Assembly (NCBI GenBank): GCA_945859605.1
Contig: OX243825.1
Location: 16,654,348-16,718,347, forward strand
Length of the DNA stretch: 64,000 bases
Source: Lumbricus rubellus
Taxonomy: Eukaryota > Annelida > Clitellata > Crassiclitellata > Lumbricidae
Reading direction: 5' to 3'
In this document: positions 1 to 10,274 of the stretch, piece after piece
Layout: the number at the start of each line of letters is the position of its first letter
Numbering within the stretch: position 1 is the stretch's first letter
The notes under the pieces: model-generated
Told to the model about the DNA's origin: nothing
The model's database searches: none
The model's input: the letters and a program-made list of their open reading frames with translations, nothing else
Made by a program: the position numbers and the translations under genes

Positions 1-997
1 TTGATGCACATGGTGTTTTGTCTGTATAACACTAATAATAAATTTATCCTTTGAGCACTGGATTGGATGAATCATTTGCATACAGCGCTTATTTCATACG
101 TTTTGAATATTCATTGGATGATGATGTGGCAAGACAGAAATTTGTCACGGCAATCTGTTTACGTGGCAGATGCATTTATTGTATCTGTTCAATCTTGCCA
201 TAAGATTTATTACGACACATCTTTTGCCTTAACAACAAATGGTTATTGCTTGATAAGATTATAACCATCTGTGCACTATGACAATGGTGACTTTTCAAAT
301 TTGCAAAGTATTGTTGATTGACAATAGAAGTTAGATTGTTCTTGAGCACTTAGCATAACTTAGGCTAGCTAAAAGCTACTCAGAAAGCAAAGGTGTCTTT
401 GAGAGAGCTCTGCACTTTAATGGGCACTTAAGAATTCTTAGTGGTGCTTGTGCTTGTTTGAATGGTCTATATTGACTGAGTTCAAGTAGAACAATGAGAT
501 TCTTTGTAATTTTTTTATAGTGTTTCTGGGCCATTTATTGTCAATTTATCAAGAGCTGCACAGTACTAAATCTGTCATATTGCAATACTTTTGAAGTTTT
601 GATGACGTATTGGGACTGCCAGGTGTGCGTTTTTATGACATGTATGACTTGTATGATGTATGACTTAATTGCATGTGTATTAAGCTGCTTAGAATATGAA
701 TGATCATTTTCTTAGTCAAAGTTTGATGTTTTATTGTATTGTATCTATAAATTTATATAGCGCCTGTCACAGTGCACACCGATCAGAGGTGCTCCCAATG
801 TGTTAGACCACGAGAGAAGAAAGTGGTCTAGGTCTTTAGACAACGAAAAGAGTCATTTGGCCCACCAGTTAATAAGGAGGAACACATTGAAGCTGGAAGA
901 TGGTTCCACAATGCAGGGCCAATGAGAGCAAAGGTATCTAGGAGCTTAGTCATTTCGAGTTCTTGAGACTAAGATCAGTACCTTGAATTGCTACAAG
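1..997. other. Non-coding stretch, no gene seen
   Basis: I see no exon with family similarity here. The region is AT-rich with only short chance ORFs. Around 745-800 there is a degenerate piece resembling the SINE/LINE tail found elsewhere in the window (TATAGCGCC followed by CAGAGGTGCTCCC). The stretch is probably intron or upstream sequence of the LPGAT1-like gene, whose 5' exons are missing from the recognisable set. Confidence 0.4.
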
Positions 998-1174
998 CAG
1001 GGCTTAAAGTGTGGCAGGACGGTCATGGACGGCGTCCTGACACTTAGTTTAAAATCTCTATGCTGTTCTGCCACTTATTTGACCAGCACACCTGAAAATG
1101 TAAGGGGCGTTCTGTCAATTCTTTTGGAAAGGTAAGAGGTGTCCAGGCACTTCTTTTTTACACTTTTAGCACTG
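998..1174. mobile_element. hAT-like MITE, family A (CAGGGCTTAAAGTGT)
   Basis: A 177-bp non-autonomous element. Its left end reads CAGGGCTTAAAGTGTGG and its right end is the inverse form ACACTTTTAGCACTG. It is flanked by a perfect 8-bp target duplication, GCTACAAG, at 990-997 and 1175-1182. The 8-bp duplication and CAG...CTG ends are typical of the hAT superfamily. It carries no ORF. Related copies lie at 37961-38552 and about 48482-48629. Confidence 0.85.
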
Positions 1175-1312
1175 GCTACAAGGGGCAACAGGAAGCCAGT
1201 GTAGATCTTCATTATCTGATTATTGCTTGGTTTTGGAGCACCGTTCGTTCCAGTTCATGTCTTGCACACCAGACAAAGGTGTTTTAGAAGTAATAATAAT
1301 TTGACTTTTGAC

Positions 1313-1395
1313 CTAACCCATTCCCGCCGGAATTGTTCCGATACCTATTGGGTTAATCGGGTCACCAGCGACCCGATCCGGCGGGAAAGGGTTAA
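1313..1395. mobile_element. TTAA-type palindromic miniature element (degenerate)
   Basis: A short imperfect palindrome. The left part has CTAACCCATTCCCGCCGGA and the right part is its inverse, TCCGGCGGGAAAGGGTTAA. The right flank is TTAA and the left is CTAA, as expected of a piggyBac-type TTAA insertion with one mutated target copy. It is too short to encode anything. Confidence 0.5.
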
Positions 1396-2128
1396 AGGGT
1401 GGGAATCCCGTAGAGATGGTTGAATGATAACATGCTGGCATGAAGATCAGAAGGACGTGGGTTGGGTACGCACTAGCACCACGTGAATTGACTCGGCCTT
1501 CCACTCACTTGGGGGGGGGTGACAATAAAATGAGCAGTGGGATGTGTGGAGCCTTGCAGGCTGCCATACTGTTACATTCGACTTCTGTCATCATCTGATA
1601 CTGTTTATTATCATGTGATCTCACTGCACCTGTTTGTCGATTTTAATTAATAAACAAAAAGATCGTTATTGTAATAGTAGCCACATATCGTATCTGAAAA
1701 TTTATAACGCATTTCGTATCTGAAAATTTATAGAGTGAATTTCGCAATATAAACTATTCAGAGGTGCTTTCAGCACAGAAGCTCCTGGGAAAAGAAACGT
1801 TTTGTGAGGGTGTGGGGGAAAGCCCAGATATGAGCTTGGCCTGTGGAAGAAGGGAAAGATAATTCCATATGGAGGGACATATCACAGCAAATACTATTCA
1901 ATTACTAAATTAAAAAAAAAAGATTAGTTGTACAGATGAGCATCTTTCAGTTAAATTAGACTTGCTAAATTCTTTTGCTACTGCTGCTGCTACTATATCA
2001 TGTAATCTTAACTGCCCACTTGTCAGTTTTAATTGACAAACAAAGACCGTACTGTTATTTGTTATTAAGTTATTTATGCTGCATCAGTCAACAATTATTA
2101 TTCGTGTTCTTATTCTGACGTATTTTAG

Positions 2129-5100
2129 TGGCAGAGGCCGGTGATGACGTCAGCGATCTGATCGACAGCGAGTGTCTGGTGGTAGGCAACCATCAGTCGA
2201 CAGCCGACGTTCCCATGCTGATGTACCTCTGCACGAACGCATCGAAACGTTCCCTCGGAAGGAACATCTACTGGATCATGGACGTACTGTTCAAGTACAC
2301 CAACTTTGGCTGGGTCTCAACGACGCATGGAGATTTCTTCATCCGACAGGTATTGCAGAAACTGCGTTCGTGCAGGACCTACCTTGTGTATTTGTATGTT
2401 TTTGTTTTCATTTTATGACAATTTCTATAGCATCGTTTTCACCTAGCTACTTTTAGGATGCTTTGTACACACAAACTGTCAACCAGTGTTAGATTTCAAC
2501 AGAAAGTACAGTTTTAGTTGTTTTTTTAAGGCACAAAAGCTTTTTGTCTCCTGTATGGGTAATGGAAGTCTGTTCCAATCACATGGGCCAGCGACCCAAA
2601 AGGCACGATTGCCTGTTTTTGGAATTTGTTGCGGGGTGGGTGCATCGGTTGACTCCTCCCCAAGTTGTAAGCTGTAAGCAATCTCCTCCCCCCTTCACCC
2701 TGCCCTTACTGTCAACCTGTCTGTTTGCAAGCTGGAGGGGCAATCTGCTTCTTTTCACCCCACATAGTAGACTCTGCATTCCTGCACCAATGTTTAACTT
2801 ATTTGCCAGATAAGGCATGTCTTGTCATATCTGTCAATGTCAATGAGATATGTTACTGAGTGATTTTAGGCATATTAATGCAACTGTGTTGTACTTTGTA
2901 ACCTATCGTTTTCTCCAAAGTCCTCCCTGAATCTTCAGTTATGGTACTCTTGGTTGAGCTGCAATTTATAATTGTCATGGGTTCTTGTGCATTCAATCAA
3001 TGTTGCTGCCTCGACTATCAGTATCTTCAAGTGCTGAAACTCGTTTTCTTTCAAAGAACATGTATTATAAAAACTCGTCTTTCAACCATCTTGATATCTA
3101 ACTGTTCTTAACCTGATAACTGGCTAACCATGCATCAGATTCACATTTCCAGTTGACTTTTGCATGTTAACAATTACTAAGGCTATGTCCACACAGATGG
3201 TCATAAGCAAGTAAAACTGCATGCTAGATCTGTATCCTTGGGTTTTTTGCATGTTGCACTACATAAATCCAAATAACAGGAGCTAATTTTCATGGCTGCA
3301 ACTTGAACTCCTTTGACATGCAAGTAGTCACTTGTAGAGTAGTAAATATTTTTTAAATTTCCTTTTGTTCTTTTTTTCACACTTGACATATTTCGGTATT
3401 CACCACCAAATGCGTTTCCGTTTGTGAATGTTGTCAGGGTCGTGAAACGAGACAGATGCAGTTGGCTGAACTGAGGGACCACATCGAACAAGTGTACGTC
3501 CCACGCGATCGAACTTGGATCCTTCTGTTTCCAGAGGGAGGATTTCTATACAAAAGAAAAGATTTAAGCCAAGCGTAAGTCGCGTTCCTTGATTAGATTT
3601 TACACAGTTTTAAGAATTCCGATGGTCGGGGATTTCACGTCAAATCAACCAACATGATTGACATGACCGAATAACATGATTGACATGACCGAATAACATG
3701 ATTGACATGACCGAATAACATGATTGACATGACCGAATAACATGATTGACATGACCGAATAACATGATTGACATGACCGAATAACATGATTGACATGACC
3801 GACCCAGATTGACATGAAGTTTTGCACTCATGTTGGGCTATGTAAGACATGAAAAAACCTGCAAACAAATTTTTTGGGGTTGACTACTTCTCGAGATACG
3901 GGTCATCAAGCTTTGACCCGAAACTCTCGACCACGTTCCTTTGGACATCTGTATCTCAGCTTGTATGAGATCTAGAAAGGTGTTATGGTGTCATTATTTA
4001 GCTCTTTTAATGACCTATTTGAGTAGATTTTTTATGACTGTTTAAAAGTGTAAGATAGTGACCATATTTGAAAATTTTGTGTACATATTTGAAAATTTAG
4101 TGTACATATTTGAAAATTTAGTGTACATATTTGAAAATTTAGGGTACATATTTGAAAATTTAGTGTACATATTTGGAAATTTTGTGTACATATTTGAAAA
4201 TTTAGTGTACATATTTGAAAATTTAGTGTACATATTTGAAAATTTAGTGTACATATTTGAAAATTTAGTGTACATATTTGAAAATTTAGTGTACATATTT
4301 GAAAATTTAGTCTACATATTTGAAAATTTAGTGTACATATTTGAAAATTCAGTGTACATATTTGAAAATTTAGTGGAATTGTAGATAAAATAATAATTAA
4401 TTAGTAAAGGCAAGTATCGTATGAAAGTAGTTACATTGATGTTGAATGTTGATATTTCTAATCTGACCAGGTAAAATTTGTTTTATTTCCAGGTATGCCG
4501 TAAAGAACGGCTACCCTGTCCTGGAGCATGTCACGCTGCCAAGGGTCGGTGCCATGCTAACGATAATGCAAGCTCTTTCTGGCGCTTCATCATCGTCATC
4601 ATCATCATCAGTGATGACCAATGGCGACGCAGATGTAAAGACAACTGAATTTGCAGGTTAGTTGTAATGAGATGACCAACATATAGTTAGTAAGTAAGTA
4701 AGTATAATATTTATTAATCTATTTTCAAGTGTACAATGGGACATTAGCAATTGATGCAATGTAGCACATAGATTCATAGAAGCAATAATAAAGTATAGTA
4801 ATATATATGTGACCCGTCATTAAAAAATGAGTCGCTCGGCCCTTTTTGAGTATTTTGAGTTATGTTTTCCACGTTATTCCATGTTAAATTACCTACAAAA
4901 TGAGCTACTACACATAAAAATCGACCAAGTGCTAGTGGAGTTCTAAAATTTTTAATCGATCGACCTGCCTAATGTTGGGAAAATGCGATTTCTGAATTTT
5001 TTATATAGGTTTTAAATCTTTTTGGTGATTTAATCTGCACAAATAGCATGTTAAAAACAGCAAAATAAAGTCAGTTTTAATATTTTATTGAGACATTACA

Positions 5101-6573
5101 TAATGTAGAAAAGTAGATTGTAGATTCCAAAAATGGAAAATCAATAATTTGGATGGTGAAAACCTTTAAAAGCGATTTGCAGCATTCTGCATTTTCTGAC
5201 ATCTGACTCATTTCGTCATGATGGGTCACTTATATGAAAAGTTCCTGAAATTCCGTTTTTTGAACCATTCCAGTTTTGCCTGTCGTTCGACTACAGCGAG
5301 CACCTGAATTGTACGACGTGAAACATTGTTCATTGTTTTACGAGTTCTTCATTGCTGAGACGTGAAACATTGTTCATTGTTTTACGAGTTTTTCATTGCT
5401 GAGACGTAAAACATTGTTCATTGTTTTACGAGTTTTTCATTGCTGAGACGTGAAACATTGTTCATTGTGTTACAAGTTCTTCATTGCTGAGACGTAAAAC
5501 ATTGTTCATTGTTTTACAAGTTCTTCATTGCTGAGACGTGAAACATTGTTCATTGTTTTACGAGTTTTTCATTGCTGAGACGTAAAACATTGTTCATTGT
5601 TTTACAAGTTTTTAATTGCTGAAACATGAAACATTCTTCATTGTTCAACAAGTTTTTCATTGCTGAGACGTGAAACATTGTTCATTGTTTTACGAGTTTT
5701 TCATTGCTGAGACGTGAAACATTGTTCATTGTGTTACAAGTTCTTCATTGCTGAGACATGAAACATTGTTCATTGTTCTACGAGTTTTTCATTGCTGAGA
5801 CATGAAACATTGTTCTACGAGTTTTTCATTGCTGAAACATGAAACATTGTTCATTGTTCTACGAGTTTTTCATTGCTGAAACATGAAACATTGTTCATCG
5901 TTCTACGAGTTTTTCATTGCTGAGACGTAAAACATTGTTCATTGTTCTACGAGTTTTTCATTGCTGAGACATGAAACATTCTTCATTGTTCAACAAGTTT
6001 TTCATTGCTGAGACGTAAAACATTGTTCATTGTTTTACGAGTTTTTCATTGCTGAGACATGAAACATTGTTAATTTTTTAAAGAGTTTTTCATTGCTGAG
6101 ACGTGAAACATTGTTCTACGAGTTTTTCATTGCTGGTTTCAGATTCTTTGTGTAATGGAAAGAAAGATAAGTCGCTGAAGTGGATCATCGATTTAACGAT
6201 TGCCTATCCCAAAGGAAACCCTCTGGATCTTTCGCACATTGTCTTTGGGAACCGCGAACCCTGCCAGACGGTCATCTACTTCCGGCGCTACAAAGTCGAC
6301 GAAGTGCCGTGCACGGAGAAGGCATTACTCCACTGGATGTACGATCGCTGGTCGGAGAAGGATAAGCTGCTCGAGCATTTCTACGAGACGGGAAAGTTTC
6401 CGGAATCCCCGAATGCGGAGGGCGAGGCCGTAAAGCAGAATGGCGAACCACGCGTGCTGAAGTTGAGCACAGTTCAATGCTGTTTCGTACATGTGCTGTA
6501 CTGTCTGTCAACCTGTATCCATTTGAGCATGATATACAACGTCATATCTTCGATATTTAACCTTTTATCGTGA
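2129..6573 (+). CDS. LPGAT1: LPGAT1-like lysophospholipid acyltransferase, 3' four exons
   Basis: Exons: 2129-2349, 3438-3574, 4493-4656 and 6143-6573 (stop TGA 6571-6573); all introns are GT/AG and the reading frame stays open across them. The first exon carries the acyltransferase HX4D motif (NHQSTAD), then IMD..FKYTNFG and HGDFFIRQ. The second has WILLFPEGGFLYKRK, the glycerolipid-acyltransferase FPEG block. The last has LKWIIDLTIAYPKGNPLDL and LLEHFYETGKFP, both characteristic of LPGAT1, and a hydrophobic C-terminus. The family moves acyl groups from acyl-CoA to lysophospholipids at the ER membrane. The first exon starts mid-codon, so the N-terminal exons lie upstream, unseen. Oddities: a run of eight serines in the linker encoded by 4493-4656, and minisatellites in introns 2 and 3. 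The family assignment is firm; the exact lipid substrate cannot be read from sequence. Confidence 0.92.
2350..3437 (+). other. LPGAT1-like intron between first and second visible exons
   Basis: The intron begins GTATTG and ends GTTGTCAG. It contains no recognisable mobile element or exon; short ORFs here have no family signature. A C-rich patch occurs near 2655-2765. Confidence 0.75.
3651..3802 (+). repeat. 22-bp minisatellite, about 7 copies
   Basis: Tandem units of AACATGATTGACATGACCG plus AAT, nearly identical, within intron 2 of the LPGAT1-like gene (3575-4492). The unit contains two partly overlapping half-sites (CATGATTGACATGA). The three overlapping reverse-strand ORFs across it are repeat translations, not genes. 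Confidence 0.9.
4062..4375 (+). repeat. 21-bp minisatellite, about 15 copies
   Basis: Tandem units of GTGTACATATTTGAAAATTT plus A, with a few point variants, in intron 2 of the LPGAT1-like gene. Because the unit is a multiple of three, reading frames stay open on both strands (VYIFENL on +, MYTKFSN on -). That openness follows from period alone and is not evidence for protein. Confidence 0.92.
4809..5229. mobile_element. MITE with about 25-bp terminal inverted repeats (GTGACCC)
   Basis: The left end reads GTGACCCGTCATTAAAAAAT and the right end is the inverse, starting GACTCATTTCGTCATGATGG and ending GGGTCAC. The element is about 421 bp and lies in intron 3 of the LPGAT1-like gene (4657-6142). 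Flanks are TA-rich (TATA on both sides), so the target duplication could be TA or TATA and the superfamily is not settled. No ORF. Confidence 0.7.
5315..6136 (+). repeat. 44-bp minisatellite, about 18-19 copies, ending at an exon
   Basis: Tandem units of the form GACGTGAAACATTGTTCATT, then GTTTTACGAGTTTTTCATTGCTGA, with scattered changes and a few shortened units. Variants with GTAAAACA...TGTTTTAC make an 8-bp stem per unit. The array fills the 3' part of LPGAT1 intron 3. Its last partial copy ends (TTTTTCATTGCTG) directly against GTTTCAG, the acceptor of exon 6143. Repeats are contiguous, with no unique spacers. Confidence 0.93.
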
Positions 6574-8190
6574 TAGCCTCGCGGTTTATTTTTGCGTATC
6601 GTTGCATGTTAGGAGTGGACTGTGTGCGGAGGGAATTTGTAGCGTTGGAGATGTAACGGCGTACTTATAAATATAGTTGATGATTTCTAGAGTTCTCGTT
6701 TAGGTTTTGGTTTTTCCGTGTTGCCGCTTGGCTTGCTGGCGGTCATACGGGAAATTTGCGACATCTCTCTCTCACTCGGATTAATATATATTATGTGATG
6801 GTGTCTCATTTGAACCCTGTGCTACTGGTTTACCGTTATGTTGTCTAGGTACGTGTATTGCTGATGCGCTTTTCTTCTCCGTAACTTGCATACTGCGCAG
6901 AATCATTAGTTGCTGTGTTGTTTAAATTGTTGTCAGATTGACGGGAGCCAATCTAGAAATTATGTTTTCGGCTGACTCAAAATACCATATTGACCGAACA
7001 GCATGAACTTTTTAATTCCACTGCTGTAGGAAATTTTACAGCATACGATTAGCGTGATATGGTGGACGGTTTGTGATGTGCATTTGTTGTAAACCTATGT
7101 GTGGTGGTTTGTATTAGCGTGATACGTTTTCTTTCGAAGTTCATGTAAGCACATTTGCGTAACGAATTCTTTGCTGGGTTGAGCACGTGAACCTGGTGTC
7201 TTCATGTTTTAAAAAAACTTGCTTTCTAAACAGTTTAGTATTTGACAGATTTTATTAAAGGCTGTATGTTTCCACGATTGATTTTGCGGGAATACTTTCC
7301 TGGAAAGTTCGGGACTACTTTGTGGTTCAATTATCATTCATCATCTATTGGCAATTTCGTTTACTTTTATCGTCTTCAATCTTCTTAAATTATGTTGTTG
7401 TTAATGTTTACAATTTAGCTGCATGCAATTACTTTGGTTGTGAGTTACTTCATTTTTTTTTTCTTGGTTTTTTCTTGGCAGAATGTTAGATTCATAGCGA
7501 CGAAGTAGTAATTTTTGTAGTGATAGTTGAATTTTCGTTACTGCTTGCCCGAATTACTAGTTTTTTATGACTGGAGTTTACATACATACGAGTGGTGATT
7601 AAAAACAGTGGTAGATTCTGAATTTTTAATTTGGGAAAATTCAGCGTGACGTTATTATGAAACCACTTAGCCTACCTGTAGCTAAAACTAGTTTTTTTGT
7701 TTCGGGTTTACATACATGTGCTACTTGCCATATCAGCCACTGGTGACAATGAGAGTGATTTTTCGCATCTATTCTGTTTAATGTACATCAGATTTAGTCA
7801 TTTTAGGGACCAGGAAACCAGCTGATGTTGAGGAACTTAAAGTTTAATTTTGAATTCTAGTTTTGTTGATTATTATTTATTGCATTATGACAAGATCAGT
7901 TTACGAAGTCATTTCTGAAGGCGTTCTGTGTTATATCGTGTGTACAGTTCGATGTGCGTGCAAAATGTGTGCGTGTGTGTGTTTATGTACAAGTGTATCT
8001 GTATCACGATGCATAATATTGCGCTTTTGAGTACCTCTCGTTAGTAGTGTTTATGCCAGAAAGTGTTCTCACAAAATACTTCATGTATTATACGTAAATC
8101 TTTGCAAGTTTCACTGGATTTGTGTTGTTGGAACTGCGGCTAAAAATCAGTCCCTGAACCACGTCTTTTCGTAGAATTATTTATTATTGT
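6574..8190 (+). other. 3' UTR / downstream sequence of the LPGAT1-like gene
   Basis: No coding similarity seen. An ATTAAA at 7254-7259 is a possible polyadenylation signal for the upstream gene; I saw no closer AATAAA. The transcript end cannot be fixed from sequence alone. No mobile element with clear ends was found here. Confidence 0.35.
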
Positions 8191-8196
8191 TTGTAT

Positions 8197-8401
8197 GTGC
8201 ACTTGTTATAGCGCCCCTTCAAGCTCTCCATACTCAGAGGCGCTCCCGAATGCAGAGTGGACACTGCATCGGAGTTTCACCCCAAAGCGCTGAGCAATTG
8301 TGAGTGAAGGACTTGCCCAGGGTCCTTACACAGCGAGACGGATTCGAGCCTCGAACCTTCCGGCTCCAAGGCAATGATGCACCACTACACCATCGCGCCC
8401 C
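8197..8401 (-). mobile_element. tRNA-derived SINE, near full length
   Basis: Read on the minus strand, this begins GGGGCGCGATGGTGTAGTGG (A-box-like TGGTGTAGTGG) and has a B-box region GGCTCGAATCC. A middle domain and a tail follow, ending GGAGCGCCTCTGAGTATGG then GAAGGGGCGCTATAACAAG. This is a tRNA head joined to a LINE-type 3' tail. It matches the copies at 28083-28300 and 40656-40871. Confidence 0.85.
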
Positions 8402-8560
8402 ACATTTATTTATATTGAAGAGGTTTTCTTTAGTTTTCTGCAAACGTACACGTTGTTGAATAGCGATCGCGTGACTTTGATGATGATGCTCATTTTTCAA
8501 GTAATCGACGCGTTGGGATCCCTGACCACCGCAACCCGTTTGAATGTACGCTATATCCTT

Positions 8561-8622
8561 TTAACAACCAGCTACATATGTTTTCCATGCATTTCAATAT
8601 ATGGTGGTCGTTAAAGGGTTAA
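8561..8622. mobile_element. Degenerate TTAA-type miniature element
   Basis: The right end GTCGTTAAAGGGTTAA matches the piggyBac-like miniature element ends elsewhere in the window. The left end (TTAACAACCAGC) is diverged and lacks the CCCTTTAA block, so the left boundary is uncertain. Confidence 0.35.
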
Positions 8623-8765
8623 GGCCCTCAATGCACGGACCGTTCTAGCCCGAGTGAGTGTAGCGCTTGTGCTTACTGTGCATGAACTTTGAACTGATTG
8701 CTGAAAGCATTTCGTCTGCTGTGTTCCAAAGTGCAACATTCCATTTGATTTGATTGCTGTGGATA

Positions 8766-8831
8766 TCAATCAATCAATCAATCGTAATTTATATTGCGCC
8801 CCTTCAAGGTACCTACTCAGAGGCGCTCCTG
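8766..8831 (-). mobile_element. SINE/LINE 3'-tail fragment with tetranucleotide run
   Basis: Contains (ATCA)n, then AATTTATATTGCGCCCCTTC, then AAGGTACCTACTCAGAGGCG. On the minus strand this is the tail of the SINE family ending in (TGAT)n, as in L2-clade LINE tails. No tRNA head is attached. The same form occurs at 17445-17512. Confidence 0.7.
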
Positions 8832-8947
8832 GCCGAGATCAAGCGAATATGATATGGTGGCACTGACGAGCGCAGCAACATGGAGCCTGGGTAATACTTT
8901 AGTAGGCGAATGTCGGTGTAATACCAGGCCATCGGAATTGCCTGTGC

Positions 8948-9123
8948 CAGGGCTTTTTTAAACGTGCAGTTGTACACAAAATGTGCAGTTGTAAAAGCAC
9001 TTCTTTACAGTTAAAACTAGCAAGAAATAGTCATTGTCATCCGATTGGAAGTAATTTATCATGGATGATGTCAAAGGGAAGAAGGAGTTGGGCAGTTCGA
9101 AAAATTCCTTAAAAACAGACCTG
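8948..9123. mobile_element. hAT-like MITE, family B (CAGGGCTTTTTTAAA)
   Basis: A 176-bp element starting CAGGGCTTTTTTAAACGTG and ending TTCCTTAAAAACAGACCTG, flanked by a perfect 8-bp duplication GCCTGTGC (8940-8947 and 9124-9131). Homologous copies lie at 30283-30449 (opposite orientation) and about 49034-49213. All share GCAGTTGTA and the block around GGACAATGAC. No ORF. Confidence 0.88.
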
Positions 9124-9255
9124 GCCTGTGCGTCAAGACCTAGTTCCGCATAATTATATGTGTGCTTTGTGAGGATTACTTCCGTAACGTGGGAAAATCG
9201 AAAAATGTCCTATGGGAGTTGATAAATTCCATGATTCACCTTCCATTGGATGTTT

Positions 9256-9645
9256 TTAACACTTTACCGACATGGGCGTCCGCAGGAATTTTTCTAGGGG
9301 GGCGCAAACTTTTAAATAATTGTCACGTGGTCTAAATTTAATGGGCGACAGTTTGAATTTCCATATTACCACGAGAGAATCCTATTATCCTACCTACACG
9401 TTATATGCGCCCAAAGAAAGATATTAGGTTCAACTTGTAGAACGAATCGATAAAACACATTGACAATCGCGTTGTAACAATCACAACCAAATAATCTAAA
9501 TTTATGTGCAACTATTCGAAAAATCCAGGGGGGCGCACTTGCGCCCCCTTGCGCCCCGCTGCGGACGCCCATGTTTACCGACGAGCTGCAGTGACTTCCA
9601 AGTCGATTTTAGTAGGTCTGTACACTGTCGTCGTTAAAGGGTTAA
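9256..9645. mobile_element. TTAA-type miniature element split by a nested hAT MITE
   Basis: The outer ends are TTAACACTTTACCGACGA and, inverted, TCGTCGTTAAAGGGTTAA, each bounded by TTAA. The interior is interrupted by the 303-bp hAT-like element at 9271-9573 with its 8-bp duplication. Leaving out that insertion leaves an about 80-bp palindromic TTAA element of the same type as those at 18957 and 21257. The nesting shows that the TTAA element arrived first. Confidence 0.7.
9271..9573. mobile_element. hAT-like MITE, family C (CATGGGCGTCCGCAG)
   Basis: A 303-bp element with ends CATGGGCGTCCGCAG and CTGCGGACGCCCATG and a perfect 8-bp duplication TTTACCGA at 9263-9270 and 9574-9581. G/C-run subterminal sequences (GGGGGGCGCA) lie just inside both ends. 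A related copy is at 43672-43995 and an old diverged one at about 11987-12292. No transposase remains. Confidence 0.9.
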
Positions 9646-9836
9646 CCCCATCACTACCATACATCTATGGAGTTTCCACAGAAGCGCTCGTTGACTTGTG
9701 TGCTTTCGTCTTCCATTCGACTCCGTTTCTAGGGCAGTCATAGTTGGCGAGTATCATGCTTGTTATGTTCTGGGTTATTTAGTTAGCGTCTTTTGTGAAT
9801 GCCTGAAAACCGACAGCAAAGTGGAACAGCGGCTTG

Positions 9837-10271
9837 GGGGCCGTCCATAAAGTATGTCACGCTATTTTTTACCCCCTCCCCCATGTCACAAACTGTCACA
9901 AATCTCGGACCCTCCCCCTAAAGTACGTCACACTTTCGAACAAATTTTTAAAAACAACACCGCAAGGCTATACATAAAGCAAGGCTTCGCAACAGCCTTA
10001 CTAGCGCTCCTAGCGAGATGAATCGTGAACAACACATTCAGAGGATACGCATTTCATGCTATTTTGACACAAAACTAATTCAAATGTTTCACAAAATTTT
10101 TGAAAATTATTTTTAAAGCTATTAAATTCTACTAAAAAGTATAAAAAAATTAGAAATAATTTTTTTAAATGTGTGACGTCACACATGGTCTGACCCCTCC
10201 CCCCTGTCACAAACTGTCACACTTTCTTACACCCCTCCCCCTGGAGCATGACATACTTTATGGACGGCCCC
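9837..10271. mobile_element. MITE with GGGGCCGTCCATAAAGTATG termini
   Basis: A 435-bp element. The left end GGGGCCGTCCATAAAGTATG and the right end CATACTTTATGGACGGCCCC are inverse repeats, with subterminal TGTCACAAACTGTCAC copies. The flanks show a 3-bp duplication TTG (9834-9836, 10272-10274), compatible with a PIF/Harbinger-type element. The same terminal motif bounds smaller modules at 33361-33538 and 35523-35705. Confidence 0.75.
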
Positions 10272-10274
10272 TTG

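Noticed and set aside
3626..3650. Terminal repeat related to the foldback element (TTTCACGTCAAATCAACC)
   Set aside because: Resembles the foldback end but I found no inverse partner nearby; may be a lone fragment.
5315..6136. Regularly spaced repeats that might suggest a CRISPR array
   Set aside because: Units are contiguous without unique spacers, and the surroundings are an intron of an animal gene.
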